Source of the DNA: Anaerolineales bacterium
GTDB taxonomy: Bacteria; Chloroflexota; Anaerolineae; Anaerolineales; Villigracilaceae
DNA: 8,085 bases
Reading direction: 5' to 3'
Assembly (NCBI GenBank): GCA_016789485.1
Contig: JAEURE010000021.1
Location: forward strand, 9,061-17,145
Positions 1 through 6,727 of the stretch are shown here, piece after piece; the first letter of the stretch is position 1, and each line of letters begins with the position of its first letter. Below the pieces are notes generated by a model. That model worked only from the letters and a program-made list of their open reading frames with translations. It did not search any database and had not been told where the DNA came from. Position numbers and translations under genes: made by a program.

Positions 1-174
1 AAGCGCTACATCCTGCTTTTGCACCTGCTGAAGATGGGAGGAAATTGCCGTATTACGCTGGGTGATCTTGGCAAGCTCGCCCTGACTCTGTTCCATCATT
101 AAATTCACTTCACGCAAGGCGCGCTGGGTTTCTTCCAACTCACTCTGGTAATCCAGAACTTCTTTATCCGTCAT
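1..174 (-). CDS. Coiled-coil N-terminus of a probable sensor histidine kinase (partial, runs off left edge)
   Basis: An open frame starts with ATG at 174-172 and continues without a stop to the window edge, giving the first 58 codons. The protein begins MTDKEVLDYQSELEETQRAL and is rich in Glu, Gln, Leu and Asn with heptad-like spacing; no membrane segment is seen, so this part looks like a cytoplasmic coiled coil. The start lies 4 bp after the stop of the response-regulator gene, and a GGAG ribosome-binding sequence is embedded in that gene's last codons, so the two are probably translationally coupled. Established knowledge: NarL-type regulators are commonly paired with HisKA_3 kinases, some of which (DegS type) start with a soluble coiled coil. 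No catalytic domain lies inside the window, so the kinase call is inferred from position. It could instead be another coiled-coil signalling protein. Confidence 0.6.
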   Translation of the reverse strand, partial: MTDKEVLDYQSELEETQRALREVNLMMEQSQGELAKITQRNTAISSHLQQVQKQDVAL

Positions 175-178
175 GAAA

Positions 179-880
179 TCACTCCAAAGGTCGAATGTCT
201 GTATCTTTCAAAGTCACCCATCCGCGCTTCAATGCGTAGACGACGGCCTGGGTGCGATCTTCAACACCAAATTTTCGCAAGATGGCAGTGACATGATTTT
301 TTACAGTTTGATGGCTGATGCCTAACAAGGTGGCTATCTCTTTGTTGCTCATACCGCGCACAACACACGCCAACACTTCCATCTCGCGGTCCGATAACGG
401 GTGGAAGGGTGTACCGGGTTCGCTGTAAGAGCGCCTGGCGCCTTCCATTCTATCTTCCACCCAAAGTTCCAATTCACGGCGGGTGAAAACGTTGTTTGCA
501 AAAACAAATTTTCCTTCCGCAACTTCGCGAATGATGCGTGAAAGGGATTGGGGTTCAATGTCTTTGGAGCAATACCCATGCGCGCCAGCCAGGGCGGCGT
601 GAATCGCCTGTTCCACATCATCATACCCTGTCATTAGTATGATGCGAGTAGGTAATCTGTCCTGGGAGACTTGGTGCGTGATTTGTTGTCCATTCATGCC
701 AGGCAGATTAACATCCAAGACGGCAATGGTCGGTTTTTTGGAGCGGATCAGTTCCAGCGCCTCATCCCCAGTCGCGGACTGGGCAATGATACGCATGTCA
801 GGCTCCAGCGACAAAGCATCTACAACGCCTTGGCGGAAAAGCGGGTGGTCGTCAACGATCAGTAGGGTTATTTGGTTCAT
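179..880 (-). CDS. NarL/FixJ-family response regulator (REC + LuxR-type HTH)
   Basis: A 233-residue two-component response regulator. The receiver domain spans about residues 4-120 and has the acidic pair D10-D11, the likely phospho-acceptor D56 in VLDVNLPGMNG, the switch threonine T84 and the conserved lysine K106, so it should be phosphorylatable. A linker of about 40 residues leads to a LuxR/GerE helix-turn-helix at about 162-222, with the typical LSDREMEVL start and the recognition-helix segment GISHQTVKNHV. The expected role is phosphorylation-controlled DNA binding in the cytoplasm. The partner is probably encoded by the next gene, 4 bp downstream. It lies 58 bp after the glycosyltransferase operon in the same direction, so it may be co-transcribed or have its own promoter; targets cannot be read from the sequence. 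The ATG start fits the family's usual N-terminus. Just upstream, AGAGAGAG precedes a 4-codon open frame (ATG at 891-889) whose TGA overlaps this start as ATGA. Confidence 0.93.
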   Translation of the reverse strand: MNQITLLIVDDHPLFRQGVVDALSLEPDMRIIAQSATGDEALELIRSKKPTIAVLDVNLPGMNGQQITHQVSQDRLPTRIILMTGYDDVEQAIHAALAGAHGYCSKDIEPQSLSRIIREVAEGKFVFANNVFTRRELELWVEDRMEGARRSYSEPGTPFHPLSDREMEVLACVVRGMSNKEIATLLGISHQTVKNHVTAILRKFGVEDRTQAVVYALKRGWVTLKDTDIRPLE

Positions 881-927
881 CCCAAGCCCATTCTCTCTCT
901 TTGGTAATTGATTTTGAAGTAGATGCT

Positions 928-933
928 ATTTTA
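928..933 (-). promoter_or_regulatory. Possible -10 box (TAAAAT) before the response-regulator gene
   Basis: In the 58-bp gap between the last glycosyltransferase gene and the response regulator, the minus strand carries TAAAAT, one mismatch from the -10 consensus. The hexamer 17 bp upstream (CTGTGG) does not resemble a -35 box. The gap has no convincing terminator: CCCATTAAGGG could form only a 3-bp stem with no following T-run. The regulator may therefore be read through from upstream, with or without a weak internal promoter here. Confidence 0.2.
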
Positions 934-938
934 ACCCA

Positions 939-2429
939 TTAAGGGCTTTTCCACAGATAAACAACCATGTTTTGCTGGTCCATGGAGCGGGTAATCAGGC
1001 TGTCCGTTGAAAAAACTTCAGTCAGTCCCGCAGAAAGGACCGGGTAAAACTCAGGAAAAGCGATCAGGTAGTTCGCGTCCTGTTCATCAAGAAAAACGGC
1101 AATTCGCGGTTCATCCCGGATAAATGGAATCACTTCCGGGGAGATCAAACCTGCCAAGTCTATCAATTGATGGTGATCAAAATATCCCAAGGCGCCAATA
1201 TCGTGGGCAGCAATGATCGAATCGGGGGATAAATTTTCAGCCGCCCATTTGGCTGTGACGACCATTTCACTTTCGATCACGGCAACATCCTGAGCGTAGG
1301 AACGTGCTCCGAGGATGATAAAACCAAATGTAAGCATAGCAACACTACCCTGCCAAAGTGTTTGTGCCACCCAATGATAGCGCGTAAAAATTTTGCTTTT
1401 ATCGAATTCCGCAAAAGCCAGCAATCCAAAAAGAAAAAAAATCGGCATGGCCGGCATAATGTAACGTCCATGCTGGTAAACAGGCAAGCGAGAGAGATAC
1501 AATCCAAGGTACCCAATACACCAAATCATGGCAGCAAGGCTTCCCCACATACGGTTCCTTATTGATTTTATCAACCAACCAATGATGCCGGGAATTAACA
1601 CAAGGCTTGGACCAACCAGCAATTGCAAAAACATCTGTCCGAGACGTTCGGTGACGGGAAGCAATTGCCAGGAAACATATTCTGCTTGTTTGGCGTAAAA
1701 CGTATTTGGCATGGGCGTACCGCCAATCGCCAGATTAAATAGAAGGTACAAACCAAACAAGGAGCCAAACCCAATAAAATAACGCACCACTGATGTAAAA
1801 CGCGAGCGCATATCCTCTTCCATAAAAAGGATGGTCATCAAAACGGGTCCAAGGAGTGTCAAACCGTCGGGGCGAACCCAAACCGATAGGCCGGTGAGCA
1901 AACCAAGAGTTAAGTAGCGGTGCGTGTTCGTCATCAAAAGAACGAGCACAGTGGTGACGATCAACCCATGCAATAGTGTTTCCATGCCAGACATCCCCGC
2001 CCAAACGAGGTGCCATTCAAATGTGATAAAGATGCCGACCCAGGGAAAGCGGGGACGATATGTGTTTACAATTTTGCGCACTGTCCATTCACAGAGAACC
2101 GCCAGCGCAAACAAGGTCAGGATGCCCAGAAAGTATGTCCAAATATATGGTGAAAGTTTTACTAAAAATCCAAGGGCAAGAAAAGCAGACCATAGCGGCG
2201 ATGTGGAACCCGCAGATGGAATGCCGCTTCGGAATGCCCACTCGCCGTTCATTGCAAGGTTGCGCGCATAGGTTTGATGGATCCATGAATCATCCAAAGG
2301 GAAGCCGATTGCATACGTGAATTGACTCGCAAGCAAATAGATAGCCGCAATCACCAACACAGCGGTGGCAAGAATTATAAAATCGCGCCGCGAAATTTCA
2401 TCTGTTGATCTTGAAAATGTGCGTCCCAT
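939..2429 (-). CDS. GT-C-type polytopic membrane glycosyltransferase, PMT/ArnT (GT39)-like
   Basis: An integral membrane protein of 496 residues, probably a sugar transferase using a polyprenyl-phosphate sugar donor on the outer face of the cytoplasmic membrane. After a short basic N-terminus comes a first membrane segment (about 17-40), then an extracytoplasmic loop with the acidic pair D46-D47 in FPLDDSWIHQTYARNL; an acidic motif in the first loop is the hallmark and likely catalytic site of GT-C enzymes. About nine more hydrophobic segments follow. The C-terminal ~110 residues are soluble and include HDIGALGYFD (about 409-418) and DLAGLISPEV, a motif I recall from other bacterial GT-C-like proteins. 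Start choice: an in-frame GTG at 2438-2436 allows three more residues, but ATG 2429-2427 is preceded by AGGTGAGG at good spacing, so I use the ATG. The start overlaps the upstream gene by 32 bp. Donor and acceptor are unknown. Confidence 0.78.
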   Translation of the reverse strand: MGRTFSRSTDEISRRDFIILATAVLVIAAIYLLASQFTYAIGFPLDDSWIHQTYARNLAMNGEWAFRSGIPSAGSTSPLWSAFLALGFLVKLSPYIWTYFLGILTLFALAVLCEWTVRKIVNTYRPRFPWVGIFITFEWHLVWAGMSGMETLLHGLIVTTVLVLLMTNTHRYLTLGLLTGLSVWVRPDGLTLLGPVLMTILFMEEDMRSRFTSVVRYFIGFGSLFGLYLLFNLAIGGTPMPNTFYAKQAEYVSWQLLPVTERLGQMFLQLLVGPSLVLIPGIIGWLIKSIRNRMWGSLAAMIWCIGYLGLYLSRLPVYQHGRYIMPAMPIFFLFGLLAFAEFDKSKIFTRYHWVAQTLWQGSVAMLTFGFIILGARSYAQDVAVIESEMVVTAKWAAENLSPDSIIAAHDIGALGYFDHHQLIDLAGLISPEVIPFIRDEPRIAVFLDEQDANYLIAFPEFYPVLSAGLTEVFSTDSLITRSMDQQNMVVYLWKSP

Positions 2430-3963
2430 CGACCTCACCTAAAAATATAAAATCCTCATAATCTTGCGGATTCTCAAGCAGGTCCTTGATTTGAGGAAGA
2501 GCAGCCTGAGACTCAAGTACAAGATAGTTTGCGTTGAACTGTTCTGCCACCGCAAGGATGGCTTCCTCCCCGCCATACGGAATTGAGATTGCGGAACGAT
2601 GTGAGCCAATATAATACCCCGGCGCATTACGAACAATGACAACATCATCGCTCTTGACTCCCTGTTCAAGTAGGAACGCCTCCACAAGCGGGTACTCAGC
2701 TTCGCCTTCACCCCAGCCAAGCGTAAACAACCGCAGGTTGACAACAAAGGCCGTAAGAATCATCGCAACCATGACAAGCGCGCTTCGGAATATAACTTTA
2801 GTCTGGTCATTGCCCCAGTTGCGTTTTCTCAGCGAGCGCAGAATCTCATCAAGACCCAAAGGCGCAAGAGTCCACCACATCGGTTGAAGCGCTGCACCTG
2901 CATGGAAGAACGCTCCGCGCGCGCCTGCAAACGGAAAAATAAATGACATCACAAAAAACAGAATCAACCAGGCTGTAACTGCAAGCTTGACCCGCTCATC
3001 TTTGCGAAAATAAATAGCACCTGCAATAATAAACGGAAATAGAATGATTCCACCATGCGCGGCGAAACCGCTTTGTAGATTTGTACCAAGAGCCCACAAT
3101 CGATCCGAGATGATCTCATTCCAACCGTACGCAAGGAAAGACTCCATGCTCAGATCTTCGGGTGGATAGGTGAAGGTCTGGTCATAATTCTCGAGCCAGA
3201 GAGCGCGGCTTCCGCCGGGAGCCATTAAAGTCCCAAATATCTTCAAATTCCGCGCATACCAGGGGGCCATAATAATGAGGAAGCCAAGGAAAACAAGCAG
3301 TGACTTAATGAGTACATCACGAGCAAAACGCGAAAATGCATCTCGTGGAACGCGCCATAACAAGAACAGGAAAGTGAGTGCCAGCCACAACAAACCGTCA
3401 CTACGGGAAAGGGAAAACAAACCGGCAAGGAGGCCGAGGAAAAACCAATATCGATTGCGGGATACGTCTTCAAGCAGTTTTGTTGCAAAGATGAAATATA
3501 TACCGCCAAACAACATGAAGAGGCTGAAGTTATCCGTTACACCGACAAAAGGTGCATGGTAAACAGAGAAAATCGCCAACAAAGCAGAGACGAAAGCCAG
3601 GTCCCTTTTTTTAGAAAATGCATATGCCAGCGCGGCAGTGACAGGTACAACCAAAGCCGCAACAATAATGAAGGGTAATCTTGCCGAGGCGTAAGTAGCT
3701 TGACCCGTCACCCACATGCCCAGAGCAGAGACAATGGAAGCGAGGGGCATCCAATATGTATGGGACGGATGCGGCAGGGATGTGACACCGTCGAGATAAT
3801 TCCACAGGTACGGCTCGGTGAAACCGCTGCCTTTTACAAGTTGAATCCCGCCCGCAAAGTAATAATCCGAGTCAAGGTAGCCGGGGACAGGCTGAAACTG
3901 CGCGATAATAAAAGGCAGGATCAAGCCGGAGATAAATAGAAGAAAATAAGTTCGGAAGGACAT
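2398..3963 (-). CDS. GT-C-type polytopic membrane glycosyltransferase-like protein with C-terminal soluble domain
   Basis: A 521-residue membrane protein, second of three adjacent GT-C-like genes. Segment 1 (about 5-22) leads into an extracytoplasmic loop with D31-S-D33 in GYLDSDYYFAGG, matching the acidic first-loop motif of GT-C enzymes, followed by PHPSHTYWMPL (about 64-74). Roughly ten hydrophobic segments follow up to about residue 415. The last ~100 residues are soluble and probably extracytoplasmic, with alternating strand/helix-like stretches (for example VKSDDVVIVRNAPGYYIGS and FNANYLVLES). These features fit GT39-like or related uncharacterised bacterial transferases; the sugar and acceptor cannot be inferred. 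The ATG start has an AGGT ribosome-binding sequence 8 nt upstream that contains the TAG stop of the preceding gene, with only 6 bp between the genes. Its own last codons overlap the start of the next gene by 32 bp, suggesting coupled, balanced expression. Confidence 0.75.
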   Translation of the reverse strand: MSFRTYFLLFISGLILPFIIAQFQPVPGYLDSDYYFAGGIQLVKGSGFTEPYLWNYLDGVTSLPHPSHTYWMPLASIVSALGMWVTGQATYASARLPFIIVAALVVPVTAALAYAFSKKRDLAFVSALLAIFSVYHAPFVGVTDNFSLFMLFGGIYFIFATKLLEDVSRNRYWFFLGLLAGLFSLSRSDGLLWLALTFLFLLWRVPRDAFSRFARDVLIKSLLVFLGFLIIMAPWYARNLKIFGTLMAPGGSRALWLENYDQTFTYPPEDLSMESFLAYGWNEIISDRLWALGTNLQSGFAAHGGIILFPFIIAGAIYFRKDERVKLAVTAWLILFFVMSFIFPFAGARGAFFHAGAALQPMWWTLAPLGLDEILRSLRKRNWGNDQTKVIFRSALVMVAMILTAFVVNLRLFTLGWGEGEAEYPLVEAFLLEQGVKSDDVVIVRNAPGYYIGSHRSAISIPYGGEEAILAVAEQFNANYLVLESQAALPQIKDLLENPQDYEDFIFLGEVDGTHIFKINR

Positions 3964-3969
3964 ATCAAT

Positions 3970-5223
3970 CTACCTGCGGGGCGCCAGGTCGCTCCAGACT
4001 CGCGGAGGGCGAATTGCCCACCAACGAATCCAGTATAAGCCGATAATAGCAGCGAGGGGCAGAAAAAGGAAAACCATATCCTGAACAATTTTGCCATAGC
4101 GTGACAAGGCGAAGAAAAAGACTGCCCAAGGGATAATAAAAACAATCAACAGCAAAAAAAATGTCAAAAAATTGGCGATATGATGCCAGCGATCATGAAC
4201 AACAGCAAATATAAGTGCAAATGGAATAACCAGGACCGCCAGATGCTCCATTTCACTGCGAAACCCCAGCATGGGCGTTATTGCGAGAGTGAGACTGGCC
4301 GCCCAATAGAATCTACGGTTATCAGCCTGAAGCGCAGTATTCCATTCGTAGCCGAGGGCGATGACAAGGATGCCGATGAATATCCAGGCATAGATTCCAC
4401 TTTGAGATGGGAAGAGATGCGCGAAAATCTCGTGGGTGGAAAAGCCAAAGTCGGCGCGCAAGTTGTTCATGCCAGCCCGTAGATAGGGAATGATCCAATT
4501 TGGATAAACAAGGAATGAAACGGCGGCCAGGGCAAATGTGATCATGCCCAGCCCTGCAAAGACTCTGGTACGTCTCTCGCGGTAAGCGCGCCATGCAACC
4601 AGCAGCAAAAATGGACCGCCCACTTCCCAATAATATAAAGAGACCGCCATCAATGCACCCGCGAGTTCATCCTGCTCGGCGCGAAGAGCGAGCAAAATAC
4701 CTGCATAGGCGAGTCCAAGTAACAAAACTGGACTGGACTCAAGTATGGCTTGAAAAGCATAAAAGTTGAAAATGCTAAATATTAGAAACAGGATCCAGAA
4801 GTAGCGCGGGACTTCCCAATCTGTAAGACGCAGGCTTAGCAAGGCCGTGGTGAACAATGCCAGTTCGAGCATCAATGTATATAGAGCCCGGGCAAGCTGC
4901 GGGTCGGAAAGAAGCGAGAAGGGAAAATAGAGCAGGAGAATGTGAAAGGGTGTATCCAGTATGTAGGGTTCGTCGCCTGCTTTCGCTGAATCGCCATAAA
5001 CCAATTCCTGCACACGGGCAGGGATTTCTCCGCTGTACGGATCAATCTTCTCAAAAATAAATGCACGGCTTGCAGCCCAGTGGGTGTAAAAATCACCGCC
5101 GCCTGTCAGTGTGAGGTTGGCGTAAACAAGCGCAGTGGAAACGATCAAAAATAGAATCGTAACCAGCGCAATGAATTGATAATCGCGAGAGGTGAGAGAT
5201 TTTGAGGGGGGCTGAAAAGTCAT
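3970..5223 (-). CDS. GT87-like (DUF2029-type) polytopic membrane glycosyltransferase
   Basis: A 417-residue integral membrane protein resembling GT87, the polyprenyl-phosphate-mannose-dependent mannosyltransferase family best known from mycobacterial lipoglycan synthesis. After a cytoplasmic N-terminus and one membrane segment (about 17-36), the first loop has GGGDFYTHWAASRAF with D44, followed by DPY at 61-63; the DF...A..A...DPY pattern is characteristic of that family. About nine more hydrophobic segments follow, and the C-terminus is short and basic (ends APRR). The length fits GT87. The start ATG directly follows the TAA stop of the acetyltransferase gene (TAAATG), and no Shine-Dalgarno sequence is visible, so initiation probably depends on ribosomes finishing the upstream gene. 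Specificity for mannose is a family-level guess; polymannan, glycolipid or protein acceptors are all possible. Confidence 0.72.
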   Translation of the reverse strand: MTFQPPSKSLTSRDYQFIALVTILFLIVSTALVYANLTLTGGGDFYTHWAASRAFIFEKIDPYSGEIPARVQELVYGDSAKAGDEPYILDTPFHILLLYFPFSLLSDPQLARALYTLMLELALFTTALLSLRLTDWEVPRYFWILFLIFSIFNFYAFQAILESSPVLLLGLAYAGILLALRAEQDELAGALMAVSLYYWEVGGPFLLLVAWRAYRERRTRVFAGLGMITFALAAVSFLVYPNWIIPYLRAGMNNLRADFGFSTHEIFAHLFPSQSGIYAWIFIGILVIALGYEWNTALQADNRRFYWAASLTLAITPMLGFRSEMEHLAVLVIPFALIFAVVHDRWHHIANFLTFFLLLIVFIIPWAVFFFALSRYGKIVQDMVFLFLPLAAIIGLYWIRWWAIRPPRVWSDLAPRR

Positions 5224-5811
5224 TTATTCGATCACAAATCTGAATATGGGGCGTGTCGGTGAATTACGTGCCACCTCTTTAAAACCTGCTCTGAGAAAAG
5301 CAGAAGCTGTGCCGGTAAACACAAAAGGATCAGGCTGGTTATCTTTCAATTCCAACGGGTAACCTTCCACGATTTTGCCGTTGTTTTTCTTCACGTGCGC
5401 GACAGCCGCTTTTAACAACTCGACTGCAATGCCTTTGTGGCGATGTTTCTTTTCGATGAAGAAACAGGTGACCGACCAGACTTCCTGATCATCAATGGGT
5501 TTTAGAACGCGTGAATGCGCAAGTTTGGGATAAGCACTACGCGGCTCAATGGCGATCCAGCCAACAGGGTAGCCTTCAGAATAGGCCAGCAAACCAGGGA
5601 CTGTTTTTGAATCGACAACAGATTTTTGCATCTGACGGGCAGCATCGCCTCTGATCTCATCGAAGGCTTTTCCACGCAATTTCCAAAACATGCACCAACA
5701 ACCGCCGCAGGCTCCATTATCTCCAAACAGCAATTCAAAGTCGCGCCACAATTTTTGTGTGAGTGGGTGAAAAGACAAGTCCAGAAGAAGTTCCGTATCG
5801 AGAGGATTCAT
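5224..5811 (-). CDS. GNAT-family N-acetyltransferase with N-terminal CGGCWC motif
   Basis: A 195-residue cytoplasmic protein of the GNAT superfamily, which transfers acetyl from acetyl-CoA to an amine. The acetyl-CoA-binding motif A is present at about 114-135, with the pyrophosphate loop R124-H-K-G127-I-A129 after a beta strand (VTCFFIE); the C-terminal YTG-like element FTGTASAFLRAGFKEV (about 165-180) matches the usual motif B region. Unusually for the superfamily as a whole, residues 34-45 read ACGGCWCMFWKL, placing three cysteines (C35, C38, C40) close together. I recall this signature from a subgroup of uncharacterised GNAT proteins, so it is probably conserved. The substrate is unknown. 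The start has no clear Shine-Dalgarno sequence; the gene lies 13 bp after the lipid kinase and directly abuts the GT87-like gene, so it is a middle gene of the operon. Confidence 0.85.
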   Translation of the reverse strand: MNPLDTELLLDLSFHPLTQKLWRDFELLFGDNGACGGCWCMFWKLRGKAFDEIRGDAARQMQKSVVDSKTVPGLLAYSEGYPVGWIAIEPRSAYPKLAHSRVLKPIDDQEVWSVTCFFIEKKHRHKGIAVELLKAAVAHVKKNNGKIVEGYPLELKDNQPDPFVFTGTASAFLRAGFKEVARNSPTRPIFRFVIE

Positions 5812-5824
5812 AGAAGTGAAGCCG

Positions 5825-6727
5825 CTAGCGCACGATGATTTTTAACTTCTGCGGCAGAATTTCGTATTCAAAATTCTGTATCCAATCCGGGAAGAGTTCA
5901 CCGTCCGTATGTGCGGGAGAAGGCTTATTAAGTTTGACGGAGATTTTGGTCGCATTTACCTCAACCATGCCGTCCATTTCGACATAACTGCCCGCGCCTT
6001 CCTTGAAGGCGCGCGGTAAAGCCTGGAACAATCCCAAACGCGTGGAACGATAACCGTAGGCAAGGGTCAATTTTCCATCGAACATATCTGCGTGAGGCGT
6101 CATGAAGAATCCGCCTGTACGCCTTCCATTACCGATTGTGATCAACGATAGCATGCCTTTATACTCACCGCCGTCCCACGTCACTTCGGCACTCCATTCG
6201 GGTTTATCTAAAATTCCCTGCACTGCCGCGACGAGATAACGTGCAAGACCTTTGATCCAATGAATCTTTTCGTGCTTGATGGTGACGTACGGTTCCAAGC
6301 CTGCCGCAGAGTTATTGATGAAACATTTGCCGTTTAACACACCCAAGTCCATTAGCCTTGTTTTTCCGGCCGCAATGACTTTCGCAGATTCAGTCAAATC
6401 TGTTGGGAGACCGAGCGAATAGACAGCATCGTTGGCGGAGCCTGTCGGCATGATGCCCAATGGACCAACCGCCTCATTCGTGGACCCTGCGGCCTGAATC
6501 AGGCCATTGACAGCTTCTCCAAGTGTGCCATCTCCGCCCGCGGCAATTATCGGCGAGAAGCCATCCAGCACGGCTTTCTTAGTCAGCTCAATAATATGTC
6601 CCTTGCCTTCGGAAATATCCAGAGCAAAGTCCACGCCTGCCGCTTTGAGCGCGGCTTTAGCCTCAGGCCAGCGCGCCTTTGAATTCCAACGGTTCGAATA
6701 CGGATTAAGAATTACCTTGGCGGTCAT
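5825..6727 (-). CDS. Diacylglycerol kinase-family lipid kinase (DAGK catalytic domain, YegS/DgkB-like)
   Basis: A 300-residue soluble or peripheral enzyme that should phosphorylate the hydroxyl of a membrane lipid (diacylglycerol or a related lipid) using ATP. The N-terminal nucleotide-binding domain begins with VILNPYSN (5-12) and has the signature GGDGT at 64-68, then MPTGSANDAVYSLGLP (about 93-108), matching the family's PxGTGNDxAxxLG element with Ser-Ala in place of Thr-Gly. The second beta-rich domain contains CFINNSAAGLEP, GNGRRTGGFFMTP, DGKLTLAYG and the late HTDGELF motif, all in the expected order, and the length is typical. The ATG overlaps the stop of the upstream transporter by ATGA, with GGAGGG just before it, indicating strong coupled translation. 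In context it may recycle or modify lipid carriers or glycolipid anchors for the downstream glycosyltransferases. The exact lipid (DAG, phosphatidylglycerol, sphingoid base) cannot be decided. Confidence 0.9.
   Translation of the reverse strand: MTAKVILNPYSNRWNSKARWPEAKAALKAAGVDFALDISEGKGHIIELTKKAVLDGFSPIIAAGGDGTLGEAVNGLIQAAGSTNEAVGPLGIMPTGSANDAVYSLGLPTDLTESAKVIAAGKTRLMDLGVLNGKCFINNSAAGLEPYVTIKHEKIHWIKGLARYLVAAVQGILDKPEWSAEVTWDGGEYKGMLSLITIGNGRRTGGFFMTPHADMFDGKLTLAYGYRSTRLGLFQALPRAFKEGAGSYVEMDGMVEVNATKISVKLNKPSPAHTDGELFPDWIQNFEYEILPQKLKIIVR

Noticed and set aside
881..945. A possible rho-independent terminator between the GT-C operon and the response regulator
   Set aside because: The only inverted repeat seen is CCC-ATTAA-GGG, a 3-bp stem with no following T-run on the relevant strand.
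1924..2271. A 115-codon open frame on the plus strand inside the GT-C gene 939-2429
   Set aside because: It lies wholly antisense to a gene with clear membrane-protein character and family motifs, its predicted peptide is of low-complexity, basic composition without a recognisable domain, and no ribosome-binding site favours it.
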